This document shows, piece after piece, positions 20,690-32,593 of a stretch of DNA of 64,000 nucleotides. This DNA comes from Panopea generosa (taxonomy: Eukaryota; Mollusca; Bivalvia; Adapedonta; Hiatellidae), in NCBI GenBank assembly GCA_029582155.1, contig CM055903.1, forward strand, positions 35,382,353 through 35,446,352, in the 5' to 3' direction. The position numbers were made by a program, and so were the translations under genes. Within the stretch, counting starts at the first letter, position 1. Every line of letters starts with the position of its first letter. A model generated the notes under the pieces. The model saw only the letters and a list, made by a program, of their open reading frames with translations, did no database searches and had not been told where the DNA came from.

Positions 20690-21600
20690 CTGTACTTGTT
20701 GTGTCTGCTGTGCCAGATGTGACTGCTGTGCATGTAGTGACTGCTGTACATGTTGTGTCTGCTGTACCTGTTGTGACTGCTGTACTTATTGTGACTGTTG
20801 TGCCCGTTGTGTCTTCTGTATATGCTGTTCCTGTTGTGTCTACTGTGCCTGATGTGACTGTTGTGTCCGTTGTGTCTGCTGTATCTGTTATATCTGCTGT
20901 ATATGTTGTGTCTGCTGCGCTTGTTGTGTCAGCTGTGCCTGTTCTGACTGCTGTACTTGTTGTGTCTGCTGTGCCGGATGTGTTGCTGTACCTGCTTTGA
21001 CTGCTGCACCTGTTATGTCTGCTGTGCCTGATGTGACTGCTATACATGTTTTGACTGCTGTACATGTTGTGCCTTCTGTGCCAGATGTGACTGTTGTACC
21101 TGCTTTGACTGCTGTACCTGTTGTGTCTGCTGTGTCTGCTGTGCCTGATGTGTCTGATGTGACTGCTGTACCTGTTGTGACTGCTGTACCTGTTGTGTCT
21201 GATGCGCCTGATGTTTCTTATGTGACTAATGTGACTGATGTGCATGTTGTGGCCACTGTACCTGTTGTGTCTGCGTGCCTGGTGTGACTGCTGTACCTGT
21301 TGTGACTGCTGTACTTGTTGTGTCTGCTGTGCCAGATGTGACTGCTGTGCATGTAGTGACTGCTGTACATGTTGTGTCTGCTGTACCTGTTGTGACTGCT
21401 GTACTTATTGTGACTGTTGTGCCCGTTGTGTCTTCTGTACATGCTGTTCCTGTTGTGTCTACTGTGCCTGATGTGACTGTTGTGCCCGTTGTGTCTGCTG
21501 TATCTGTTATATCTGCTGTATATGTTGTGTCTGCTGCGCTTGTTGTGTCAGATGTGCCTGTTCTGACTGTTGTACCTGTTGTATCTGCTGTACATATTGT
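20690..21600 (+). repeat. 619 bp-offset duplication inside block B3
   Basis: The marker CATGTAGTGACTGCTGTACA occurs at 20,731 and 21,350, and roughly 270 bp on its right side match between the two places, including the TATGCTGTTCC/CATGCTGTTCC phrase. Confidence 0.82.
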
Positions 21601-23004
21601 ATCTGCTGTATCTGTTGTGTCTGTTGTACCTGTTGTGACTGCTGTACCTAATGTGACAACTGTACTTGTTGTGTCTATTGTACTTGTTGTATTTACTGTA
21701 CCATTTGTGACTGCTGTACCGAATGTGACTAATGTAACTGTTTTGTCTGCTGTACATGTTTTGACTGCTGTTCTTGTTGTGTCTGCTGTGCCTGATGTGA
21801 CTGCTGTACCTGTTGTGACTGCTGTATCTGTTGTGTCTGCTGTGCCTGATGTGACTGCTGTACATGTTGTGACTGCTGTACATGTTGTGTCTGCTGTGCC
21901 GTATGCGACTGTATTACCTGTTGTGTTTACTGTACATGTTGTGACTGTTGTACCTGTTGTGACTACTGTACTTGTTGTGTCTGCTGTGCCAGATGTGACT
22001 GCTGTACCTGCTTTGACTGCTGTACCTGTTGTGTCTGCTGTGCCTGATGTGTCTGATGTGACTGCTGTACCTGTTGTGACTGCTGTACCTAATGTGTCTG
22101 ATGTGCCTGATGTGTCTGATGTGACTAATGTGACTGATGTGCATGTTGTGACTACTGTGCCAGATGTGTCTGCTGTGCCTGATGTGACTGCTGTACCTGT
22201 TGTGACTGCTGTACTTGTTGTTTCTGCTGTGCCAGATGTGACTGCTGTACCTGCCTTGACTGCTGTACCTGTTGTGTCTGCTGTACCTGTTGTGACTGCT
22301 GTACTTGTTGTGTCTGCTCTACCAGATGTGACTGCTGTACCTGCTCTGACTGCTGTACTAGTTGTAATGCTGTACCTGTTGTGCCTGCTGTGTCTGATGT
22401 AACTGATTTGACTGTTGTGCCTGTTGTGACTGCTGTGCCTGTTGTGTCTACTGTGCCTATTGTGACTGCTATACCTGTTGCGTCTGCTGTACTTGTTGTG
22501 TCTACTGTATCTGTTTTGTCTGCTGTACCTGAAGTGACTGCTGTAACTGTTTTGTCTCTGTACCTGTTTTGAATGCTGTACCTGTTGCGTCTGCTGTGCC
22601 TGATGTGACTGCTGTACCTGTTGTGACTGCTGTACTAGTTGTGTTTGCTGTGCCAGATGTAACTGTTGTACATATCTATTTTGACTGCTGTACCTGATTT
22701 GTCTGCTGTACCTGTTTTGACTGCTGAACCTGTAGTGTCTGATGTGTCTGATGAAACTGCTGTACCTGTTTTGACTGCTGTACCTGTTGTGTCTGCTGTT
22801 CCTGATGTGACTGATGTGTCTGATGTGACTGCTGTACCTGTTGTGTCTGCTGAACCTGATGTGACTGCTGAACATGTTGTGACTGCTGTACCTAATGTGA
22901 ATGCTGTAACTGTTTTGTCTGCTGTACCTGTTTTGACTGATTTACCTGTTGTGTCTGCTGGGACTGATGTGACTTCTGTACATGTTGTATCCGCTGTTTA
23001 TGTT

Positions 23005-23067
23005 GCGTCGGATGTACATGGTGTTTCTGCTGTACACAGTTTGTCATGTGATGATGTGTCTGTTGTG
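23005..23067 (+). repeat. Punctuation motif, copy 4
   Basis: GCGTCGGATGTACATGGTG version inside the 18 bp block, with TACACAGTTTGTCATGTG. Confidence 0.85.
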
Positions 23068-23675
23068 TCTGATGTACCTGTTATGTATGCGGTACCTGTT
23101 GTGTCTGCGGTACTTGCTGTGACTGTTATGACTGCTGTACCTGTTGTGTCTGCGGTACATGTTGTGTGTGCGGTACCTGCTGTGACTGTTGTGTCTGCCT
23201 TACCTGTTGTTACTGCTGTACATATTGTGTTTGCTGTGCCTGTTGTTTCTGATATGCATGTTGTGACTGCTGTGCCTGTTGTGTCTGCTGTGCAGGTTGT
23301 GATTGCTGTACCTGATGTGTCTGTGGTACCTGTTGTGTCTGTTGTACCTGTTTCGTCTACTCTACCTGTTGTGACTGCTGTACCTGATGTGACTGCTGTG
23401 CCTGATGTGACTTCTGTGCCTGTTATGTCTGTTGTACCTGTTTCGTCTACTCTATCTGTTGTGACTGCTGTACCTGATGTGACTGCTGTGCCTGATGTGA
23501 CAACTGTGCCTGGTGTGACTGCTTGCCTGTTATATCTGCTGTGTCTGTTGTATCTGCTGTGTCTGATGTGACTGCTGTACCTGTATTGACTGCTTTACCT
23601 TTTGTGTCTGCTGTGCCTGATGTGACTGCTCTGCCTGTTGTGCATGCTGTACCTATTGTATCTGCTGCACATGTT

Positions 23676-23737
23676 CCGTCGGTTGTACATGGTGTTTCAA
23701 CTGTGCACGGTTTGCCACGTGATATGTGTCTGTTGTG
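23676..23737 (+). repeat. Punctuation motif, copy 5 (diverged)
   Basis: Starts CCGTCGGTTGTACATGGTG. The core is altered to TTTGCCACGTGATATG, missing three bases relative to the other copies. Confidence 0.82.
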
Positions 23738-23860
23738 ACTGCTGTACTTGATGTGACTGCTGTAACTGTTTTGTCTGCTGTACCTGTTTTGAATGCTGTG
23801 CCTGTTGTGACTGCTGTGCCTGTTGTGACTGCTGTACCTGTTGTATCTGCTGTACATGTT

Positions 23861-23920
23861 GGGTCGGTTGTACATAGTGTTTCTACTGTGCACGGTTTGT
23901 CATATGATGATGTGCCTGTT
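23861..23920 (+). repeat. Punctuation motif, copy 6
   Basis: GGGTCGGTTGTACATAGTG version with TTTGTCATATGATGATG. Confidence 0.82.
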
Positions 23921-24046
23921 ATGTCTGATGTACCTGCTGTGAATGTTGCACCTGTTGTGACTGCTGTACCTGTTGTGACTGCTGAACCTGCTGTGTCTGC
24001 TGTGCCTGATGTGACTGCTGTACCTGTATTATCTGCTCTACATGTT

Positions 24047-24109
24047 GTGTCGGCTGTACATGTTTTTTCTGCTGTGCACGGTTTGTCATGTGATGATGTG
24101 TCTATTGTG
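24047..24109 (+). repeat. Punctuation motif, copy 7
   Basis: GTGTCGGCTGTACATGTTT version; the second half, GTGCACGGTTTGTCATGTG, is fully conserved. Confidence 0.82.
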
Positions 24110-25850
24110 TATGATGTACCTAATGTGACTGCGGTACCTGTTGTGTTTGCGGTACCTGTTGTGACTGCTGTGTCTGTTGTGATTGCTGTACCTGTTGTGT
24201 CTGCGGTACCTGCTGTGACTGCTGTGTCTGTTGTGACAACTGTACCTGTTGTGTCTGCGGTACCTGCTGAGACTGCTGTTTCTGTTGTGACTATTGTACC
24301 TGTTGTGTCTGATGTACCTGGTGTGACTGCTGTACCTGTTGTGACTGCTGTAACTGTTGTGTCTGAGGTACCTGCTGTGACTGCTGTGCCTGTTGTGACT
24401 ATTGTACCTGTTGTGTCTGATTTACCTGATGTGACTGCTGTACCTGTTGTGTCTGCGGTAACTGCTGTGACTGTTGTGACTGATGTACCTGTTGTGTCTG
24501 CGGTACCTGTTTTGTCTGCGGTACCTGATATGTCTGCTGTATCTGTTGTGTCTGCTGTGCCTGTTGTGTCTGCTGTACCTGTTGTGACTGCTGTACCTGA
24601 TGTGACTACTGTAACTATTTTGTCTACTGTACCTGTTTTGATTGCCGTACCTGACGTGACTGTTGTACCTGTTGTGCCTGCTGTACCTGTTGTGACTGCT
24701 GTACCTGATGTGACTATTGTAACTGTTTTGTGTGCTGTACCTGTTGTGTCTGCTGTGCCTGGTGTGACTGCTGTACCTTTTGTGTCTGCTGTGCCTGGTG
24801 TGACTGCTGTACTTGTTGTGTCTGCTGTACCTGATGTGACTACTGTAACTGTTTTGAGTGCTGTACTTGTTTTGGCTGCTGTACCTGTTGTGTCTGCTGT
24901 GCCTGGTGTGACTGCTGTACCTTTTGTGTCTGCTGTGCCTGCTGTGACTGCTGTACCTGTTGCGACTCGTTTGACTGCTGTACCTGTTGTGTCTGTCGTG
25001 CCTGGTGTGACAGCTGTACCTGATGTGACTGTTGTACCTGTTGTTTCTGCTGTTCCTGTTGTGACTGCTCTTCCTGATGTGATTGCTGTACCTGTTTTGT
25101 CTGCTGTACCTGTTTTGACTACTGTGCCTGTTTTTTCTGCTGTGCCTGTTTTGACTGAGGTACCTGTTGTGTCTGCGGTACATGTTGTGACTGCTGTGTC
25201 TGATGTGATTGTTGTACCTGTTGTGTCTGCTGTACCTGTTGTGTCTGCTGTACCTGTTGTGACTGCTGTACCTGATTTGACTACTGTAACTGTTTTGTTT
25301 GCTGTACATGTTGTGTCTGCTGTGCCTCATGTTACTGCTGTACCTGTTGTGTCAGCTGTACCTGTTGTGTCTGCTGTGTCTGATGTGACTGCTGTACCTG
25401 ATGTGACTGCTGTAGCTGTTGTGTCTGCTGTAGCTGTTGTGACTGCTGTACCTATTGTGACTACTGTACCTGATGTGACTACTGTAACCTGCTTTGTCTG
25501 CTGTACCTGTTGTGTCTGCTGTGCGTGGTGTGCCTGCTGTACATGTTGTGTCTGCTGTACCTGTTGTGTCTGCTGTACCTGTTGTGCCTCTTTTGACTGC
25601 TGTACCTGTTGTGTCTGCTGTACCTGGTGTGAGTGCTGTACCTGATGTGACTGTTGTACCTTTTGTGTCTGCTGTACCTGTTGTGTCTACTTTACCTGTT
25701 GTGACTGCTCTACCTGATGTGATTGCTGTATCTGTTTTGTCTGCTGTACCTGTGATGTCTGCTGTACCTGTTTTGTCTGCTGTGCCTGTTTTGACTGAGG
25801 AACCTGTTGTGTCTGTGGTACATGTTGTGACTGCTGTACCTGTTAGTTTT

Positions 25851-28800
25851 ATTCTGCTGAGCCTGCTATTCTTGCAGGTTGTTAACGCGTCTACTGTGTA
25901 TGTTGTGTCTGCTTTGTGTCCATTGTTGTTCAATTTCTGTACGTGTCATGCAGTTTGTTGTGACTGCTGATCCTGTTGTGTCGTTTGTTGCTGTGTTTGT
26001 CGTGCCTGTTATGAAATCCGTTGTTTCGTCTGCTCTGCCTGTCTGCTGTTCCTGTTATGCAGTTCGTTGCTGTGTTTGCTGTTCCTGTTTTGCTGTTCGT
26101 TGCTGTGTCTACTGTTCCTGTTATGCAGTTTGTTGTTTTGACTGCTGTTCCTGTTATTCATTTCGTTGGTGCTTCTGCTGTGCCTGCTTTGCGGTTTGTT
26201 GTTGTGCCTGTTGTTCCTGTTTTGTTGTTTATTGTTATGATTGCTGTGCCTGTTGTGTCGTTTGTTGTTGTACCTGCTGTTCCTGTTGTGTTGTTTATTG
26301 TTATGATTGCTGTGCCTGATGTGTCGTTTGTTGTTGTGTCTGTTGTGCCTGTTATGTCGTTTGTTGTTGTTTCTGCTGTGCCTGTTACGTTGTTTGTTGT
26401 GTCTGCTGTGCCTGTCATGTCGTTTGTTGTTGTGACTGTAGTGACTGTTGTGTCGTTTGTTGTTGTGTCTGCTGTGCCTGTTGTGTCGTTTGTTGTTTTG
26501 TGCCTGCTGTTCCTGTTGTGATGTTTATTGTTGTGTATGTTGTTCCTGTTGTGTTGTTTTTTATTATGATTGCTGTACTTGTTATATCGTTTGTTGATGT
26601 GTCTGCAGTCCCTGCTGTGTCGTTTGTTGTTATGATTGCTGTGCCTGTTGTATCGTTTGTTTTTGTGTCTGCTGTACCTGTTTTGTCGTTTGCTGTTGTG
26701 ACTGCTGTGCCTGTTGCATTGCTTGTTGTTTTGTCTGCTGTCCTGCTGTGTTGTTTATAGTTATGTTTGCTGTACCTGTTTTGTCGTTTGTTGTTGTGAC
26801 TGCTGTGCCTGTTGTGTCGTTTGTTGTTGTGACTGCTGTACCTGTTTTGTCGTTTGTTGTTGTGACTGCTGTACCTGTTATGTCGTTTGTTGTTGTGTCT
26901 GCTGTGCCTGTTATGTTGTTTGTTGTTTTGCCCGCTGTTCCTGTTGTGTTGTTTGTTGTTGTGTCTGCTGTCCTGCTGTGTTGTTTATAGTTATGTTTGC
27001 TGTACTTGTTATGTCGTTTGTTGTTGTGATTGCTGTGCCTGTTGTTTTGTTCGTTGTTGTGCCTGCTGTTCCTGTTGTTTTGTTTATTGTTTTGATTGCT
27101 GTACCTATTGCGTCGTTGGTTGTTGTGCTGCTGTTTCTGTCATGTTGTTTATTGTTATAATTGCTGTACCCTTTTTGTCATTTTTGTTGAGACCGCTGTG
27201 CCTGTTATATTGTTTATTGTTATGACTGTTGTTCCTGTTTTGTCGTTTGTTGTTTTGCCTACTGTTCCTGATGTGTTGTTTATTGTTATGATTGCTGTGC
27301 CTGTTGTGTCGTTCGTTGTTGTGCTTGCTGTTCCTGTTGTGGTGTTTATTGTTATGATTACTGTGCATGTTATGTCGTTTGCTGTTGTGTCTGCTGTGCC
27401 TGTTATGTCGGTTGTTGTTGTGATTGCTGTGCCTGTTGTTTTGTTCGTTGTTGTGCCTGCTGTTCCTGTTGTTTTGTTTATTGTTTTGATTGCTGTACCT
27501 ATTGCGTCGTTGGTTGTTGTGCTGCTGTTTCTGTCATGTTGTTTATTGTTATAATTGCTGTACCCTTTTTGTCATTTTTGTTGAGACCGCTGTGCCTGTT
27601 ATATTGTTTATTGTTATGACTGTTGTTCCTGTTTTGTCGTTTGTTGTTGTGTCTGCTGTGTGTGCTGTGTTGTTTATTGTTATGATTGCTGTGCCTGTTG
27701 TGTCGTTCGTTGTTATGCCTGCTGTTCCTGTTGTGTTGTTTATTGTTATGATTGCTGTGCCTGTTGTGTCGTTTGCTGTTGTGTCTGCTGTGCCTGTTAT
27801 GTCGTTTGTTGTTATGACTGTTGTTCCTGTTTTGTCGTTTGTTGTTTTGCCTGCTGTTCTTGTTGTGTTGTTTATTGTTATGATTGCTGTGCCTGTTGTG
27901 TCGTTCGTTGTTATGCCTGCTGTTCCTGTTGTGGTGTTTATTGTTATGATTACTGTGCATGTTATGTCGTTTGCTGTTGTGTCTGCCGTGCCTGTTATGT
28001 CGTTTGTTATTGTGCCTGCTGTGCCTGTTTTGTCCTTTGTTGTTGTGTTTTCAGTGTGTGTTGTGTTGTTTATTGTTATGATTGCTATGCCTGTTGTGTT
28101 ATTTGCTGTTTTGCCTGCTGTGCCTGTTATGTCGTTTGTTGTTGTGTCTGCTGTGTCTGTTGAGGTGTTTATTATTATGATTGCTGTGCCTGTAATGTCG
28201 TTTTTTGTTGTGTCTGTTGTTGTTGGCCGTTTGTTGTTTTGACTATTTTGCCTGTTATGTCGTTTGTTGATGTGTCTGTGCCTCTTATGTCGTTTGTTGT
28301 TGTGACTGCTGTGCCAGTTATGTTGTTTATTGCTGTGTTTACTTTGCCTGTTTTGTCGTTTGTTGTTGTGCCTGCTGTTCCTGTTGTATTGTTTGTTGTT
28401 GTGTCTGCTGTTCCTGTTGTGTTGTTATGCCTGCTGTTCCTGTTGTGTTGTTTATTGTTTTGATTGCTGTGCCTGTTGTGTCGTTGGTTGTTATGCCTGC
28501 TGTTCCTGTTGTGTTGTTTATTGTTATGATTGCTGTGCCTGTTGTGTCGTTCGTTGTTGTGCTTGCTGTTCCTGTTGTGGTGTTTATTGTTTTGATTACT
28601 GTGCATGTTATGTCGTTTGCTGTTGTGCCTGCTGTGCCTGTTATGTCGGTTGTTGTTGTTGTGATTGCTGTACCTGTTATGTCGTTTGGTGTTGTGCCTG
28701 GTGTTCCTGTTATGTCGCTTGTTGTTGTGACTGCTGTACCTGTTATGTCGTTTGTTGTTGTTGTGACTGCTGTACCTGTTATGTCGTTTGGTGTTGTGCC

Positions 28801-31160
28801 TGGTGTACCTGTTATGTCGCTTGTTGTTGTGACTGCTGTACCTGTTATGTCGTTTGTTGTTGTGTCTGCTGTAACTGTTATGTCGTTTGTTGTTGTGACT
28901 GCTATGCCTGTTTTGTCGTTTGTTGTTGTGGCTGCTTTGCCTGTTTTGTTGTTTGTTGTTGTGTCTTTCGTTTCTGTTGTGTTGTTTATTGTTTATGCTT
29001 GCTGTGCCTGTTATTTTGTTTGTTATTGTGCCTGCTGTGCCTATTTTGTCGTTTGTTGTTGTGTCTTCTGTGTGTGTTGTGTTGTTTATTGTTATGATTG
29101 CTGTGCCTGTTATGTCGTTTTTCGTTGTGTTTGCTGTTGTTGGCCGTTTGTTGTTTTGACTACATTGCCTGTTATGTCGTTTATTGTTATGTATGCTATG
29201 CCTGTTATATCGTTTGTTGTTGTGTCTTCTGTGTGTGTTGTGTTGTTTATTGTTATGATTGCTGTGCCTCTTATGTCGTTTGTTGTTGTGTCTGCTGTGC
29301 CTGTTGTGGTGTTTATTATTTTGATTGCTGTGCCTGTTATGTCGTTTTTCGTTGTGTTTGCTGTTGTTGGCCGTTTGTTGTTTTGACTACATTGCCTGTT
29401 ATGTCGTTTGTTGTTGTGTATGCTATGCCTCTTATGTCGTTTGTTGTGTTGACTGCTGTGACTGTTATGTTGTTTCTTGTTGTGTCTGCTGTGCCTGTTT
29501 TGTCGTTTGTTGTTGTGTCTGCTGTTCCTGATGTGTTGTTTAAAGTTATGATTGCTGTTTTTCTTATGTCTTTTGTTGTTGTGATTGCTGTGTCTGTTGT
29601 GTCGTTTGTTGTTGTGCCTGCTGTGTTGTTTGTTGTTGCGTCTGATGTGTCTATTTAACGTTTGCTGTTGTGTCTGCTGTGCCTGTTGTGTTGTTTATTG
29701 TTATGATTGCTGTGCCTGTTGTGTCGTTTGTTGTTTTGCCTACTGTTCCTGATGTGTTGTTTATTGTTATAATTGCTGTACCTGTTATGTCGTTTGTTGT
29801 TGTGTTTGCTGTGCCTGTTGTGGTGTTTATTGTTATGATTGCTGTGCTTGTTATGTTGTTTGTTGTTGTGACTGTTGTGCCTGTTTTACGTTTGTTGTTG
29901 TGTCTGCTGTGTCTGTTTTGTTGTTTGTTATTATGATTGCTGTGCTTGTTATGTCGTTTTTTGTTGTGTCTGCTCTGCCTGTTATGTCGTTTGTTGTTGT
30001 GCCTGCTGTGTGTGTTGTGTTGTGATGTTTATTGTTATGATTACTGTGCCTGATGTGTTGTTTGTTGTTGTGTCTTTTGTGCCTTTTTATCGTTTATTAT
30101 TGTTTCTACTGTGCCTGTTGTGTTGTTTATTTTTATGATTGCTGTGCCTGTTGTGTTTTTGTTGTTGTGCCTGCTGTGCCTGTTGTGTTGTTTATTTTTA
30201 TGATTACAGTGCCTGTTGTGTTTTTGTTGTTGTGCCTGCTGTGCCTGTTTACCGTCTTTTGTTGTGTCTGCTGTGCCTGTTGTGTTGTTTATTTTTATAA
30301 TTGCTGTACCTGTTGTGTCGTTTGCTGTTGTGCCTGCTGTTCCTGTTGTGTTGTTTATTTTTATGATTACAGTGCCTGTTGTGTTTTTGTTGTTGTGCCT
30401 GCTGTGCCTGTTTACCGTCTTTTGTTGTGTCTGCTGTGCCTGTTGTGTTGTTTGTTTTTATAATTGCTGTACCTGTTGTGTCGTTTGCTGTTGTGCCTGC
30501 TGTGCTTGTTATGTCGTTTTTTGTTGTGTCTGCTGTGCCTGTTATGTCGTTTGTTGTTGTGCCTGCTGTGTGTGTTGTGTTGTGATGTTTATTGTTATGA
30601 TTACTGTGCCTGCTGTGTTGTTTGTTGTTGTGTCTTTTGTGCCTTTTTATCGTTTATTATTGTTTCTACTGTGCCTGTTGTGTTGTTTGTTTTTATAATT
30701 GCTGTACCTGTTGTGTCGTTTGCTGTTGTGCCTGCTTTTCCTGTTGTGTTGTTTATTGTTATGATTGCTGTGCCTGTTGTGTTGTTTGTTGTTGTGTCTG
30801 CTGTGCCTATTATGTCGTTTGTTGTTGTGTCTGCTGTGCCTGTTATGTCGTTTGTTGTTGTGTCTGCTGTGTATGTTGTGTCGTTTGTTGTTGTGTCTGC
30901 TGTGTCTGTTATGTCGTTTGTTGTTGTGTCTGCTGTGTCTGTTTTGTCGTGTGTTGTCGTGACTGCTATGTGTGTTGTGTTGTTTATTGTTGTGTCTGTT
31001 GTGCCTATTTTATTGTTTGTTGTTGTGACTGCTGTGCCTGTTATGTCGTTTGTTGTTGTTACAGCTGTGCCAGTTATGTCGTTTGTTGTTGTGTCTGCTG
31101 TGCATGTTATGCCGTTTGTTCCTGTGACAGCTGTGTGTGTTGTGTCTTTTGTTGTTGTGT
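25851..31160 (+). repeat. Minisatellite block A4: 33 bp TCGTTTGTTGTTGTG-type units
   Basis: These are 33 bp units anchored on TCGTTTGTTGTTGTG or TGTTTATTGTTATGATTG, as in 10.0-10.9 kb, so the two outer flanks of the whole array share the same unit type. Local duplications occur at offsets of 394 bp (27,096 and 27,490), 227 bp (29,098 and 29,325), 163 bp (30,216 and 30,379) and roughly 560 bp (about 30,015 and 30,575). All long open frames shift register at these points. Confidence 0.92.
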
Positions 31161-32110
31161 CTGTTTTTTTTTTGTCTGTTGTGTTATTTGTTCCTGCGTT
31201 GGCTTTGAACGGTTTGTCTGTTGTTGTTGTCTCTATGGTATCTGTTGTTCATATGCCATCTCGTTATATTTTGTCTGTTTTCCCATTTGTTGGTGATGGT
31301 AGTGTGCTTATAGATGCGCCTATTGTGCATTTTATTGTTATTGTTGTTGTTGTTGCTGCTGTTGTTGTTATTTTTGCTTGTTTTTTATGTTGTGTTATAA
31401 ATTGTAATTAGTCAGTTGTACTCTTTATTATACCAGTTTTACTACTTTCAGTTTGATAAACTTTACTTAAAATTCTTATGTTGATGTTGTAGATGCTGTT
31501 ATTGAAAAAAAGTTAATTATTGTCGATATTTTTAAGTTTAAAAATAAGTTTATAACTAGTCAGTTATTAACTAGTAGTTTATAAATATTCAGATTTCGCT
31601 ACTCTATCACATGTATAGAAACGCCAACTATTTTTATAACTAACCGATAACTTAAAGATGTGTTAAACAAACGTATGTCTACTCAATTGGTAACATGTGA
31701 TTGTATATATTTTCTATACAATGCTGTTTATGATGTTGTATCCTTTAAATCATAAAATGTTCAAGACGGACTCCAGAGGGCCGCGAAGAATACATTGAAT
31801 TGTATTAAGGAATTGCATAAAATGACAATCTCTTTTAACTGGAAGGATCCTGTGTCATTCGTTAACATATACAAGGACTTATAAGAACTTATATCTCTAT
31901 ATAAGTCATTGACCTATACAAGCGTCTTATGCCTTCTATCCTAAGAATAGAATAATCCCTGCTAATTTTCCTCTTTATTCCGTAGTAGGGCCTATAGTTC
32001 TTTTATTAGTACAATAAGGTACGATATATGAACTATTTGTGTTAAACAGACTTTCTCTTATTTTGGAATTTTACTGATTATTAATGTTAGTAAAGACTGA
32101 AATGACTACT
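31161..32110. other. Array edge and AT-rich flank
   Basis: The G/T-rich bias fades through a degenerate tail that contains (TTG)n-like DNA near 31,335-31,375 and a final in-frame stop at 31,409. Beyond it the DNA is AT-rich. A phrase near 31,760-31,800 (CTCCAGAGGGCCGCGAAGAA) reads like the R-A-A region found just upstream of LINE C-terminal domains, so the LINE relic that follows may begin here. Confidence 0.4.
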
Positions 32111-32403
32111 AAGCAAGGTTGGAGGTCCCTTGAACAACGTCGTTCAGATGCACATTGTTTTACAAAATAATACACAACCGGGTAGCCATTCCAATGCTAG
32201 ACTACATAAAAAAATAACAGAATCTCACAATACTTCATTTAATAACCTATAAACAAATTCATACTGGAACTGACTACTACAAATATTCCTTTTTTCCTTT
32301 GGCCATTGTTCAGTGGAAGGCTCTATTAAAAAATGTTGCATTGATGCGAGACTTCGATAAGTTTAAACTCGCAGTCGGCATCATCCCCCACAACAAACCG
32401 TAA
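32111..32403 (+). pseudogene. 3' end of a non-LTR retrotransposon reverse transcriptase
   Basis: The translated pieces match the conserved C-terminal region of LINE ORF2 proteins: a G-W-R-S-L-E-Q-R-R-S-D-A motif at the left, a stop at 32,168, and then FFPLAIVQWKAL followed by a D-F-D-K-F-K-L-A-V-G ending with stop TAA at 32,401. The middle is scrambled by stops. This domain lies after the catalytic reverse transcriptase and the copy is strongly 5'-truncated. Family placement (CR1/L2/jockey-like) is inferred from the motif style. Confidence 0.72.
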
Positions 32404-32512
32404 GCCTTCTTCACGCTCAATTTTAATATTGTTCACATCTTCTTTACAGCTTTTCCAATTTTTATCTTTTAACTTTTTCTACTAACAGACACAGGTGCGC
32501 AACTGCTCAAAA

Positions 32513-32516
32513 AGAG

Positions 32517-32592
<76 letters not shown>
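32513..32592 (+). repeat. GA microsatellite
   Basis: (GA)n of about 80 bp with one interruption (GAAGAG) near 32,533. Confidence 0.97.

Positions 32593-32593
<1 letters not shown>

Larger units (their letters stand above)
15722..25850 (+). repeat. Minisatellite block B3: ~10 kb of 18 bp units
   Basis: This is the longest block. Plus-strand frames of 729, 699, 375 and 639 codons read V-V-S/T-A-V-P repeats, and minus-strand frames of 752, 760 and 549 codons read T-G-T-A-D-T repeats. A third plus frame is cysteine-rich wherever it stays open. Because the frames change register at the duplications, and several are open over the same bases, the block is annotated as repeat DNA. Four further punctuation motifs interrupt it at 23.0-24.1 kb. 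Confidence 0.9.

Noticed and set aside
21238..21471. Cysteine-rich plus-strand frame as a small Cys-rich secreted protein
   Set aside because: It is the third reading frame of the same 18 bp unit and is interrupted wherever the ACT variant creates TGA.
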